Assembly: GCA_029261795.1 (NCBI GenBank)
Contig: JAJDAP010000005.1
Coordinates: 1-61,911 of the forward strand
Direction: 5' to 3'
Origin: Deltaproteobacteria bacterium
Lineage (GTDB): Bacteria; Myxococcota_A; UBA9160; UBA6930
Length of the DNA: 61,911 nt
Part shown: positions 30,174 to 37,926 of the stretch, piece by piece
Layout: the number at the start of each line of letters is the position of its first letter
Position numbering within the stretch: the first letter of the stretch is position 1
Made by a program: the position numbers and the translations under genes
Notes under the pieces: generated by a model
The model's input: the letters and a program-made list of their open reading frames with translations, nothing else
Databases searched by the model: none
What the model was told of the DNA's origin: nothing

Positions 30174-30626
30174 CTAACCTACCTCGACGTCGATACCCAC
30201 GACGTCGTCACGAAGAAGTTCGGGCGACAATGCAGAGCGCTCTTCCGCGGCCATGTCGACCGCTAGCGCGGCGATGAAATCGTCGAGCTGCTCCGCCAGC
30301 TCGAACACGCTCTCGAGCGGATCCTTGAATGCGTCGATCAGCGCGCGCGCTTCTGCCATCTGCTCTTGATGCTCACGAATCACCCGATCGGCACGGGCAG
30401 CGCCCCAGGCATCGGTGTCCCGGAGTTGAGGGACCAGCAGCCGATTCTCGAGCTCGATGTGGGACAGGAAGAACTCGAGAAAGTTCTTGCCTCGGCGAAC
30501 CAATGGGCGGGAGGCCGACCGGTCGCCGTCCTGCACGCGAGCGACGAGCCCTCTCAACTCCGTTAGCCGCTGCCGGATAACGGCGTGGTCCCTCAGAATT
30601 CGCTCTCTAACTTCGCTAGGCAGCAT
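30174..30626 (-). CDS. Hemerythrin-like (HHE) protein 2
   Basis: 150 residues, helical. Ligand candidates: RDHAVIRQRL, FLSHIELENRLLVPQL, REHQEQM and DMAAEERSAL. ATG at 30626 was preferred over a longer start since AGGAGGGAG lies nine bases upstream. First gene of a two-gene unit with the DksA-like gene, behind a sigma-54 promoter. 129 bp separate it from the upstream Usp gene. Confidence 0.75.
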   Translation of the reverse strand: MLPSEVRERILRDHAVIRQRLTELRGLVARVQDGDRSASRPLVRRGKNFLEFFLSHIELENRLLVPQLRDTDAWGAARADRVIREHQEQMAEARALIDAFKDPLESVFELAEQLDDFIAALAVDMAAEERSALSPELLRDDVVGIDVEVG

Positions 30627-30657
30627 TTCGAACTCCCTCCTGGCGACTCCTGAACAT

Positions 30658-30673
30658 TGCAACCGACATACCA
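30658..30673 (-). promoter_or_regulatory. Sigma-54 promoter for hemerythrin/DksA-like unit
   Basis: Minus strand TGGTATGTCGGTTGCA: GG-N10-GC with TTGCA at -12. Transcript start near 30647, about 21 nt before the ATG at 30626, with the Shine-Dalgarno inside the leader. Confidence 0.7.
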
Positions 30674-30755
30674 GCGCCGAGGGCTCGAGACCGTTCCAAA
30701 GAACAGCGGCCGAGGCGCGATGCCCCGGCCGCTCGAGAAGTTGTGTCGGAACTCC

Positions 30756-31634
30756 TCAGTGCGTGCGGCGGACGACCCAGACGCTGCAGGGTGCGTGGCG
30801 CACGGTCCGTTCGGCGACACTGCCCAGCACGAGATGTTTGATCCCGGTCAGCCCGCGCGAGCCCACGACCACGAGACGTGCGTCTCGCTGGCGCGCGACC
30901 TCGGACAAGGCATGCTGCGCCGGCGCGGTCGACACTTCCGTCGTCACGTTGCCCTTGATGGCGCAGCCAGCCGCGAGTTCCGCGAGCCTGGTCCTCGCGT
31001 CCTGCAGGATCGAGTTGTAGAAGTCCGTCGGCGCAGGAACGCCGTAGGGCCCGCTCAGCAACGGGACCGTGTTCGCCGCATGAACCATGTGCAGATCGGC
31101 ACCTAGTTGGTCGGCGATCTCACAGGCACCCTCGAGCGCCTCGCGCGCGCAGTCGGAGAAGTCGATGCCAACGACCACCGGCCCGGTCGCAGCGGCGAGC
31201 GTTCCCCGCGACACGACCACAGAGCAAGGGGCGCTGCGAACCACGCCCTCGGCGACCGAGCCGATCAGGATGTGTTTGATTCCCATGTGGCCTTCGGTTC
31301 CGACGACGACCAGATCGGCGCTGACCTTCTCGGCGTAGTCGGCGATCGCGATCGCGGCCGGGACCTCGCCTAGCGAGTTCTCGCCCGTCAGGCCGCGAGC
31401 CCGCACCTCATCCAACACGCGATCGAGATTCTTCCGGGCGCTCTCGCGTGACTCGGCGAGGAACGAGTCCGGCACACCTACGCCATAGGGCTCGAATATC
31501 GGGAGCGGGAGTTCGAGCGCATGGAAGACATGGAACTGGGCGTCGAACTGGCTCGCGATCTCCATTCCCGCGTCTTGGGCCGCATCAGCGCTTCGGGAGA
31601 AGTCTGTTGCGAAGAGCACGTTCTGGACCTTCAC
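30756..31634 (-). CDS. Tandem universal stress protein (UspA x2), copy 1
   Basis: 292 residues, two Usp domains. Each has the ATP-binding pattern G-x2-G-x9-G-S: VVVGTEGHMGIKHILIGSVAE in domain 1 and VVVGSRGLTGIKHLVLGSVAE in domain 2. GTG at 31634 lies two bases after the regulator stop, so the regulator and this Usp are in one operon. Very close relatives are at 41145 and 43146. Usp proteins accumulate in growth arrest; the molecular role is not known from sequence. Confidence 0.9.
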   Translation of the reverse strand: MKVQNVLFATDFSRSADAAQDAGMEIASQFDAQFHVFHALELPLPIFEPYGVGVPDSFLAESRESARKNLDRVLDEVRARGLTGENSLGEVPAAIAIADYAEKVSADLVVVGTEGHMGIKHILIGSVAEGVVRSAPCSVVVSRGTLAAATGPVVVGIDFSDCAREALEGACEIADQLGADLHMVHAANTVPLLSGPYGVPAPTDFYNSILQDARTRLAELAAGCAIKGNVTTEVSTAPAQHALSEVARQRDARLVVVGSRGLTGIKHLVLGSVAERTVRHAPCSVWVVRRTH

Positions 31635-31636
31635 GG

Positions 31637-33010
31637 TCAGCCTCCGTTCGCTCGAGCCCGTCGTTCGGCACGGCGGTACAGCGTCTTGCGGTCGATCCCC
31701 AAGATCGCGGCAGCCTTCACCTTGTTGCCCTCGGTCGAGGCAAGCACCTCGTCGGTGTAGGCCTCTGTCAACTCCTCGAGGGTCATCCGCTGGGTCGCCG
31801 CCCGCAGCAGGAATGGCTCCGACGTCGTGCTCTGCTCTCTACGAATGTCGCCCGGCAGCGGGACGTCATCGGGGCCCAGCGTATCGGCATCGGAAAGCGC
31901 CAGGGCTCGCTCGACGACGTTTTCGAGTTCACGAGCGTTACCTCGCCAGGTGTGGGCCTGGAGCAGCCTGACCGCTTCGCTCGTGAGGAAGCGGGGATGC
32001 TCCCCGGAATGCTTGCGCAGGAACCCTTCGACCAGACCGGGAACGTCTTCGGGGCGTTCGCGTAGCGGCGGGATGTGGACCGGGATCACGTTCAGGCGGT
32101 AGAACAGATCCTCGCGGAAGCGGCCTTCGGCGATGGCGGTTTCGAGATCCTGATTGGTGGCCGCGATGATGCGGACATCGACGGTGACGGTCTGGCTACC
32201 CCCCACTGCGCGGATCTCTCGATCCTGGAGCACGCGCAGCAACTTCCCCTGGAGCGACGTGCCCATGTCGCCGATCTCGTCGAGAAACAGGGTCCCGCCG
32301 TCGGCCTTCTCGAAGAGTCCCTTCTTCGTGGCGTGGGCACCGGTAAACGCGCCCTTTACATGCCCGAAGAGTTCGCTCTCGAGCAGGCCCTCCGGGATCG
32401 CCGTGCAGTTGACCGGCACGAAGGGCTTCTCCGATCGCTCACCGTGAAAGTGGAGCGTGCGCGCGACCATGTCCTTGCCAGTCCCGCTCTCACCCGTAAT
32501 CAGCACTGAGCTTCGATTGTGCGCGATCCTGCGAATCAACGAGAAGATCTCGCGCATGGCCGGGCTCTCGCCGATCAGGTCCCCCATCGAGGCGGTTCGG
32601 TCGACCGCGCGACGCAACTCGGCGTTCTCCACGTGCAGGGCGCGGCGCTCCATGGCCCGCTCGACGGCAAACACCACCGCCTCGGGCTCGAAGGGCTTCG
32701 TCACATAGTCGTAGGCGCCAGCACGAATGGCGGAGACCGCAGAATCGATCGAGCCGAACGCGGTCATCAGGATGACCGGCGTGCCGGGTCGCAGCTGGCG
32801 GAGTTCTCCGACCAATTCGATGCCGCTTCGGCCAGGCATCTTGATGTCCGAGAGCACAGCGTCGAGCTCATCGCTTTCAGCGACGGCGATTGCCGCGTCC
32901 ACGCAGTCGGCCTGGAGAACCTCCATGCCGCGTTCATTGAATAACGAGGCCAACATCTCGCGCATGGCGCGATCGTCGTCCACCACCAGGATACGGGTTT
33001 GGGTACTCAC
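31637..33010 (-). CDS. Sigma-54-dependent response regulator (NtrC family)
   Basis: 457 residues. Receiver domain 1-120 with DDD at 11-13, phosphoacceptor Asp55 in LSDIKMPG and Lys105 in TKPF. AAA+ domain with Walker A GESGTGKD (about 173-180) and the sigma-54-contact loop GAFTGA (about 220-225), then LFLDEIGDM. C-terminal Fis-type helix-turn-helix NKVKAAAILGIDRKTLYRR. GTG at 33010 has GGAAGAG just upstream; ATG 33028 is an alternative. Cognate kinase is the globin-coupled gene upstream. It is the obvious activator for the sigma-54 promoters around it. Confidence 0.93.
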   Translation of the reverse strand: MSTQTRILVVDDDRAMREMLASLFNERGMEVLQADCVDAAIAVAESDELDAVLSDIKMPGRSGIELVGELRQLRPGTPVILMTAFGSIDSAVSAIRAGAYDYVTKPFEPEAVVFAVERAMERRALHVENAELRRAVDRTASMGDLIGESPAMREIFSLIRRIAHNRSSVLITGESGTGKDMVARTLHFHGERSEKPFVPVNCTAIPEGLLESELFGHVKGAFTGAHATKKGLFEKADGGTLFLDEIGDMGTSLQGKLLRVLQDREIRAVGGSQTVTVDVRIIAATNQDLETAIAEGRFREDLFYRLNVIPVHIPPLRERPEDVPGLVEGFLRKHSGEHPRFLTSEAVRLLQAHTWRGNARELENVVERALALSDADTLGPDDVPLPGDIRREQSTTSEPFLLRAATQRMTLEELTEAYTDEVLASTEGNKVKAAAILGIDRKTLYRRAERRARANGG

Positions 33011-33024
33011 GAGGCTCTTCCAAA

Positions 33025-33040
33025 GCATGACTCGTGCCAG
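33025..33040 (-). promoter_or_regulatory. Possible sigma-54 site before the regulator gene
   Basis: Minus strand TGGCACGAGTCATGCT: perfect -24 TGGCACG and GC at the right spacing. The predicted transcript start (about 33014) is only four bases before GTG 33010 and would cut the Shine-Dalgarno, so either the message is leaderless or the match is by chance. Confidence 0.35.
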
Positions 33041-33086
33041 CTGTTGCCGAGCCACGAGCGGTCGTTAGAAGCCGGAGACGGCGTCC

Positions 33087-33111
33087 AATGACCCATTTTG
33101 AATGGGTCATT
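33087..33111. promoter_or_regulatory. 11-bp inverted repeat between kinase and regulator
   Basis: AATGACCCATT and AATGGGTCATT flank TTG: a perfect 11-bp palindrome with a 3-nt centre, followed by TTT. It lies 30 bp after the kinase stop and 50-75 bp before the regulator start. It may be an activator/operator site or an intercistronic RNA hairpin. Confidence 0.6.
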
Positions 33112-33142
33112 TTGCCACATGCAGTGGAGAATTGCCTCGGCG

Positions 33143-34384
33143 TCAGAGACTGACCGCTGTCGGAAGCCGAAGCCGGAACACCGTGCCCTTCTCCCCGGAT
33201 TCCATCACGTCCAGCTCCCCACCGTGCTCGGTCACGATTCCGTGCGCGACGGCGAGGCCGAGCCCATTGCCCTCCCCGGCCGCCTTGGTCGTGTAGAACG
33301 GCTCGAAGATGCGCTCTCGATGGTCGCCGGGGATGCCGACGCCGGTATCCGCGACACGAAGCTCGATCTCGTCGTCGTGGGCGTGAACCGAGAGCCTCAG
33401 CTCGCCGCCGTCGGGCATGGCGTCTGCAGCGTTGAGGAACAGGTTCAGCAACACCTGCTGGAGCCGCTCAGCCTCTCCGAGGACCGAGGGCGCCGGACCG
33501 AGGTCGGTCACGGCCTCGATGCCCCGACGCGCCAGTTTCTCGCCGACGAAGGCGAGGGTGGTCTGCGCCAGGGCGCCGAGATCCACCGGGGCTTGCCGCT
33601 GACGCCCTGGCCGCGCCATGTTGAGCAGGCTCTGGATGATCCGCTGGATCCGTTCCACCTGCTCGCGAATCGTACGCAGCCGCCAGCGGGCGGAATCGTC
33701 CTTCACCGCGGGCTCCAGCAGTTGTGCGTGGCCCTGGATGACACCCATCGGTGTACCGATCTCGTGGGCCAGACCGGCCACCAACACGCCGACGTCGGCA
33801 AGCCGCTCCGCCGAACTGGCGCGTTGGGAGGTCTCACGCAGCGCGACCCCGGTCTCCTCCAGATCCCGCGCAAGCTGGCGGCTCGAATCGCCCAACTGCT
33901 TGTTCTGATAGGCGAGTTCACGTTCCCGTCGGCCGATGTAGGCCTCCATCGCGATGTGGGCGTCGAAGAGCAGCAGGCGCTGCAAGGCAGCCACGATGCG
34001 GTCGGCCTTCCCCGGTTCGCGCGACCAATGCTCGCGAATCAGCGGTACCAGCAGCGACAGGTAGAGCGAAAAGGCACCCAGATACCAGCCGGGTTCGATT
34101 CCGACCCGGACGTGGACCTCGCCGATCAAGGCCCGCGAGTTCCGGTACGCCTCGTCGATCACGGGTCCAGCGAGACTCAGCAGATACGCTCGCTGTTTTG
34201 CGAGCAGTCGCTCGACCACATCGGGATCGCGCAGATGATGGCGCGTCTCGGGGAAGGCCAGCTGGTGTCGGTAGAACGCCTCGACGACTTCTTCGGCGTG
34301 CTCCTCGAACAGGGGAAGGGCCTCAGCGAGCAACGCTCGTTGAGATTCATCCCAGCCGAAATACTCGAGGTCGGCGTTCGACAT
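33143..34384 (-). CDS. Globin-coupled (heme-sensing) histidine kinase
   Basis: 413 residues, no membrane segment. Residues 1-150 look like a sensor globin: FYRHQLAFP (Tyr38, candidate distal residue), and ALIGEVHVRVGIEPGWYLGAF with His91 as probable proximal heme ligand. A coiled linker follows (150-195), then kinase core: AGLAHEIGTPMGVIQGHAQLL with His207, N-box QQVLLNLFLNAADAM, G1 DTGVGIPGDHRERIFEPFYTTK and G2 GNGLGLAV. The layout matches AfGcHK from Anaeromyxobacter, an O2-regulated kinase. ATG at 34384 gives the family start. It is paired with the sigma-54 regulator 132 bp downstream. Confidence 0.85.
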   Translation of the reverse strand: MSNADLEYFGWDESQRALLAEALPLFEEHAEEVVEAFYRHQLAFPETRHHLRDPDVVERLLAKQRAYLLSLAGPVIDEAYRNSRALIGEVHVRVGIEPGWYLGAFSLYLSLLVPLIREHWSREPGKADRIVAALQRLLLFDAHIAMEAYIGRRERELAYQNKQLGDSSRQLARDLEETGVALRETSQRASSAERLADVGVLVAGLAHEIGTPMGVIQGHAQLLEPAVKDDSARWRLRTIREQVERIQRIIQSLLNMARPGRQRQAPVDLGALAQTTLAFVGEKLARRGIEAVTDLGPAPSVLGEAERLQQVLLNLFLNAADAMPDGGELRLSVHAHDDEIELRVADTGVGIPGDHRERIFEPFYTTKAAGEGNGLGLAVAHGIVTEHGGELDVMESGEKGTVFRLRLPTAVSL

Positions 34385-34398
34385 GTGGCAGTAGTGTG

Positions 34399-34420
34399 GA
34401 CACGACATACCTCGTGTCAA
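34399..34420 (-). promoter_or_regulatory. Promoter -35 with overlapping dyad upstream of the kinase
   Basis: GACACGA and TCGTGTC form a 7-bp inverted repeat with a 6-bp centre (34399-34418). On the minus strand TTGACA (34420-34415) overlaps one arm and would be a -35; the -10 is weak. A repressor or activator acting here would control the kinase-regulator operon. Confidence 0.45.
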
Positions 34421-34530
34421 CGGCGGCCCAGGGTGGGACTCCCGCTCGCGAGATCGAGGCGATCCGCCCCGTGCATGGGGGCAGCCAGGGGCACGGGTTG
34501 CGGCTCCCCTACGCTCGCCGCTCTCCAGGC

Positions 34531-34546
34531 CGGCCCGCTGCTTGCA
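34531..34546 (+). promoter_or_regulatory. Sigma-54 promoter for the 34573-37139 operon
   Basis: CGGCCCGCTGCTTGCA: GG-N10-GC with TTGCA at -12. Transcript start near 34557; the leader still includes GGGGGAT before GTG 34573. Confidence 0.7.
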
Positions 34547-34572
34547 TCAGATCGGCTCCAGGGGGATGGCCC

Positions 34573-35007
34573 GTGACCCAGGTCCGTCGTCTAGAGCCCG
34601 GCCTCAAGCTGCGAATGAAACGCGAGGGCCGGCGTATCGCCGATCAGCATCGACAGCTGCTGAAGCTGCGCAACCGCGTGACGGCCGAGATCGCTCGTCC
34701 CTCGGTGCCGGGAGCCCGGGCCGCATTCTCGGAGTTCGCCGAGGCCCTCGAGGCCCACTTCGGTGTCGAGGAGCGGATCTACTTCCCCGCCGTCCGTGGC
34801 CTCGACAAGGAGTTGCGAGCGGCGGTCGATGCCCTGGTCGTTGAACATCGCGAGCTTCGGCTGCGCGTCACGGACCTGACGGCGGGCTTCGAATCTGGCA
34901 ACGGCTTTGTCTGCCTCATCAAACTCGAGTCGCTGATCGACCAACTGAAGCACCACGAACGTCGCGAGGAGGACCTCATCGCCCTCGCTAGCGAAGTTCC
35001 GACATGA
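34573..35007 (+). CDS. Hemerythrin-like (HHE) protein 3
   Basis: 144 residues. Metal ligand candidates: DQHRQLLKLRNRV, AHFGVEERIYFPAV, VEHRELRLRV and HHERREEDLI, in helical spacing. GTG at 34573 has GGGGGAT seven bases upstream. First gene of a coupled four-gene operon (hemerythrin, PNPOx-like, acyltransferase, SDR); its stop overlaps the next ATG (ATGA). Behind a sigma-54 promoter. Confidence 0.75.
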   Translation: MTQVRRLEPGLKLRMKREGRRIADQHRQLLKLRNRVTAEIARPSVPGARAAFSEFAEALEAHFGVEERIYFPAVRGLDKELRAAVDALVVEHRELRLRVTDLTAGFESGNGFVCLIKLESLIDQLKHHERREEDLIALASEVPT

Positions 35008-35435
35008 GACGCGAAGACGAGACACCAGGGCCCCCTCCTCCCGAGATCGAGACGCTGAGTCAACCTCTTTGCCGACATCTCCTCGAACGAACGGCGGTTG
35101 GTCGCATCGCGTTCCCGAGCGGGGGTGCGCCGGCGCTGCGACCGGTCAACTTCGCGCTGCAAGACGGCGCAATCGTGATTCGCACGGGAGACGGGACGAT
35201 CCTCGCGGCGGGCATGCGCGGCGAACCGGCGAGTTTCGAGATCGACAGCTTCGACCCGGTCGAGCATACCGGCGCAAGCGTCGTGATCACCGGAAAACTG
35301 GGAACCCTGGAACACAAGCCCGCAGGATTCGTGCCGCTGCGTGCCTGGGCATCGGGCCGCAAGGATCGATACGTTCAACTAACCATCGACACCCTCAGCG
35401 GCATCCGCATTCCTGCCGGAAGGGGCAACCGATGA
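35004..35435 (+). CDS. PNPOx-like flavin-binding protein
   Basis: 143 residues. Split-barrel pattern of the pyridoxamine-5-phosphate-oxidase-like superfamily: LLERTAVGRIAFPSGGAPALRPVNFAL, then FEIDSFDPVEHTGASVVITGKL. Such proteins bind FMN, F420 or heme. The ATG overlaps the previous stop and its stop overlaps the acyltransferase ATG. Cofactor and substrate unknown. Confidence 0.78.
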   Translation: MRREDETPGPPPPEIETLSQPLCRHLLERTAVGRIAFPSGGAPALRPVNFALQDGAIVIRTGDGTILAAGMRGEPASFEIDSFDPVEHTGASVVITGKLGTLEHKPAGFVPLRAWASGRKDRYVQLTIDTLSGIRIPAGRGNR

Positions 35436-36199
35436 ACCTTGACGGCGCCGACCACTGGGGACGCAGCGCCGCATCGGCATTGGAGAATCGGTTCCTTCGC
35501 GCAGCCTACCGAGATTGGTTCCGCGTAACCTGGGAAGGCCTCGAACACATCCCGAGAGACGGCGCGGCCCTGCTGGTCGCCAACCACGCCGGGATGCTGC
35601 CCGTGGATGGAGGCATCGTTCAACTCGGGATCGACTTCGAGCGTGGGCGCATCGTCTACGCCCTGGCGCATCACGGATTCTGGCGCGTACCCTTCGTCGG
35701 CGACCTCCTGTCCCGTGCTGGCGGCGTCGTCGGCCATCCATCGAACGCGGACCGCCTGCTCCGGGAGGGACATCTGGTTCTCGTCTTCCCCGAGGGCGGG
35801 AAGGGTCCCGTCAAGGACACCGACGAACACAATCACCTGCAGCGTTTCGGCCGGGGCGGCTTCGTCGCAACCGCAATGCGTGCGGGCGTACCGATCGTGC
35901 CCATCGTGCTCGTTGGAACCGAGGATACGACACCCACGCTCGCGACGTTCCGCGCGTTCGGTCAGCAGGTACCGATCACCCTGAACTCCCTGATGCTAGG
36001 TCCCATCCTGGGTGCCTTCGCGCATCTACCGGCCAAGATCAGCCTACGCGTACTCCCACCGGTCCATTTCGATGTGCCGCCGAACCGCGACCACTACGCT
36101 CGCAGCTTGCTGATGGACCGGGCCGAATCGATCCGCTCGGACATGCAGGCGTCTCTCGATTCGATGCTGCTCGCGCGGGAGAGCGTCTGGAGGGGCTGA
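35432..36199 (+). CDS. PlsC-like acyltransferase
   Basis: 255 residues. Glycerol-3-phosphate/lysophosphatidate acyltransferase motifs: VANHAGMLPVDG (catalytic His and Asp), and LVFPEGGKGPVK, then IVPIVLVGTEDTTPTL. The spacing between His and Asp is longer than the classical HX4D, as in a subset of uncharacterised members sometimes linked to storage-lipid or hemolysin-like functions. Coupled to the PNPOx-like gene by ATGA; one base before the SDR gene. Confidence 0.82.
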   Translation: MNLDGADHWGRSAASALENRFLRAAYRDWFRVTWEGLEHIPRDGAALLVANHAGMLPVDGGIVQLGIDFERGRIVYALAHHGFWRVPFVGDLLSRAGGVVGHPSNADRLLREGHLVLVFPEGGKGPVKDTDEHNHLQRFGRGGFVATAMRAGVPIVPIVLVGTEDTTPTLATFRAFGQQVPITLNSLMLGPILGAFAHLPAKISLRVLPPVHFDVPPNRDHYARSLLMDRAESIRSDMQASLDSMLLARESVWRG

Positions 36200-36200
36200 T

Positions 36201-37139
36201 ATGCGACACGTGCTCGTCACTGGCGCCATGACGCCGCTCGGACGCGGCCTGGTGGCTCGGCTTCGCGAAGATCCCGAGATCGAGAAAGTGATCGGGGTCG
36301 AACCGCGTTCGAGCAGTGCGTGGATCGACGGTGCGGAACTGGTCGCCTTCGAACCGGATGACCGCGAGCTCGCGAGGTTCATCGACGAGCAGAAGATCGA
36401 CAGCGTCGTTCACTGTGCCATGACGCCATCGCGCAGTGGGTCCGCTGAGATGCGCGGACCCGCGGACGTGATCTCCACCATGCGCCTGTGTGCCGCGGTC
36501 TCGAACCCCCGAGGTCCCGTTCGCTCGTTGGTCTTGATCTCCTCGAGCGAAGTATTCGTCGCAGATGCCCACGCCCCCCTGTTCAGCGCCGAGACCGATC
36601 CGGTTTCCCTCGGTGATGAGGAGCCGGCAGCCTCCTTGATCGAAGCCGAAGAGTACGCGCGAGACGTGGCCGGGAGCTGCGCCCATCTCAACGTCGCGAT
36701 TCTCCGATTCGCAGAGATGGTGGGCGGAGGAATGGCCGGTGCACTCTCTGCGAGCGTGGCGGGGCCGCTGGTCCCTGCCCCCATCGGTTTCGACGCACCG
36801 GTCCAGTGGCTGCACGGCGACGACGCCATCGCGGCGGTCCTGTTCGCGGCGCGGACGGAACTGGCCGGCGTCTACAACGTCGCCTCCCGAGACATCGTCC
36901 GCTGGAGTGATGTCCTGGCCACGGTCCGTCACTTTGCCGTTCCCGTCCTTCCATTCGAACTCGGGCCCTTGATCCCGTTGCTCGAAGCGGTGGGGTTCCC
37001 GCACGTCCGGGAAGGCGCTGGACCGCAGATGCGATACGGCTCCGCCCTGGACACGGAGAAGCTGGCCAGAGCCGGCTTCCGTCCCCGCTTCGATCAACGC
37101 GATTGTCTCGCCGCCCTCGGACCGGAAGCGCAGCGTTGA
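36201..37139 (+). CDS. NAD(P)-dependent epimerase/dehydratase-like SDR
   Basis: 312 residues. N-terminal VLVTGAMTPLGRGLVARL is a Rossmann nucleotide-binding motif; VVHCAMTP and LVLISSSEVFV follow as in extended SDRs. The catalytic YxxxK is degenerate (EEYARDV, no Lys at +4), so it may be a regulator or bind nucleotide only. Together with a PlsC-like gene upstream it is a common pair of unknown role. Last gene of the sigma-54 operon, convergent with the CBS gene. Confidence 0.78.
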   Translation: MRHVLVTGAMTPLGRGLVARLREDPEIEKVIGVEPRSSSAWIDGAELVAFEPDDRELARFIDEQKIDSVVHCAMTPSRSGSAEMRGPADVISTMRLCAAVSNPRGPVRSLVLISSSEVFVADAHAPLFSAETDPVSLGDEEPAASLIEAEEYARDVAGSCAHLNVAILRFAEMVGGGMAGALSASVAGPLVPAPIGFDAPVQWLHGDDAIAAVLFAARTELAGVYNVASRDIVRWSDVLATVRHFAVPVLPFELGPLIPLLEAVGFPHVREGAGPQMRYGSALDTEKLARAGFRPRFDQRDCLAALGPEAQR

Positions 37140-37148
37140 CGCTGCGAG

Positions 37149-37589
37149 TCAGGCGACCGAGTCGATCCCGTAGCGATCCTCGAGAACTTCGGCCAGGGTC
37201 CTACACACATCGGTGACGGTGACGATTCCGGCGAGCTTGCCGCCCTTCACCACCAGGGTCGTCCCGATGCGTCGATCGATCATCTCTCGGAGGACCACCG
37301 CGAATGACTCGCTCGGACTCACGACATAGGGATCCGGCGTCATGATCTGGGCAGCCGATGTCACCCACCGATCGGTGTCACCCCGGTCCGGATGGATCAA
37401 TCGATCGATGTCGTGGATGGAGATGATCCCGACCAGCTCTCCGTCCTGGACCACGGGAAGATGTCGAAAATCGCCCTCTTCCATTTGCTTGACGACGGCC
37501 GGAATCGGCGCGTCCGCCGAGACGGTGTGCGGGAACGGCGTCATCGCCGAGACGATGGTGGGCATATGGAAGTGGTCGCTGAGTTTCAT
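37149..37589 (-). CDS. CBS-pair protein 1
   Basis: 146 residues, two CBS domains and nothing else: VSAMTPFPHTVSADAPIPAV with FRHLPVVQDGELVGIISIHDI, and AAQIMTPDPYVVSPSESFAV with GTTLVVKGGKLAGIVTVTDV. CBS pairs bind adenine nucleotides and sense energy state. ATG at 37589 has GAGGA six bases upstream. Divergent from the Usp gene at 37927 with two sigma-54 sites between. Confidence 0.88.
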   Translation of the reverse strand: MKLSDHFHMPTIVSAMTPFPHTVSADAPIPAVVKQMEEGDFRHLPVVQDGELVGIISIHDIDRLIHPDRGDTDRWVTSAAQIMTPDPYVVSPSESFAVVLREMIDRRIGTTLVVKGGKLAGIVTVTDVCRTLAEVLEDRYGIDSVA

Positions 37590-37686
37590 GTTTTCCTCTT
37601 GTTCGAGATCGGTCTGACGAGCCGTCAAGATTTCGACCCCATCGAGCATTCCTCGAGCCGTGCATGGGCACCCACCTGGTCTGCGT

Positions 37687-37702
37687 GCAAGGTCGAGGCC
37701 AC
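37687..37702 (-). promoter_or_regulatory. Sigma-54 promoter for CBS gene 37589
   Basis: Minus strand TGGCCTCGACCTTGCA: TGGC and TTGCA with GG-N10-GC. Transcript start near 37676; leader about 87 nt. Confidence 0.65.
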
Positions 37703-37878
37703 TCCTTGGCCTTCTGGGCATCGCTTGCGGGCGACGGCCCGGGGGCGCCCCAGGACCGGGACGCGGCGCGAGTCCGAGAATCCGAACGCTGCACACCAGA
37801 AAATGAGGCGTTATGACACAAACAGAGGCAAAACAACCCAGATCTTGTCACGACAACGCACCTTATCGCCGTTTGGCT

Positions 37879-37894
37879 CGGCACGCCTTCTGCA
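37879..37894 (+). promoter_or_regulatory. Sigma-54 promoter for Usp/cytochrome operon 37927
   Basis: CGGCACGCCTTCTGCA: GGCACG and CTGCA with GG-N10-GC. Transcript start near 37905, about 22 nt before ATG 37927, with AAGGGGGAG in the leader. Confidence 0.75.
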
Positions 37895-37926
37895 ATGACG
37901 TCTTTGTAGAAAAGGGGGAGCAACCC

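Larger units (their letters stand above)
37590..37926. other. 337-bp divergent regulatory region CBS / Usp
   Basis: No gene. It holds two outward-facing sigma-54 promoters (37687-37702 minus, 37879-37894 plus), TTGTC-AC-GACAA at 37846-37857, and TTATGACACAAAC at 37812-37824, candidates for activator binding. Open frames extending from both genes into it are unlike the families. Confidence 0.65.
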
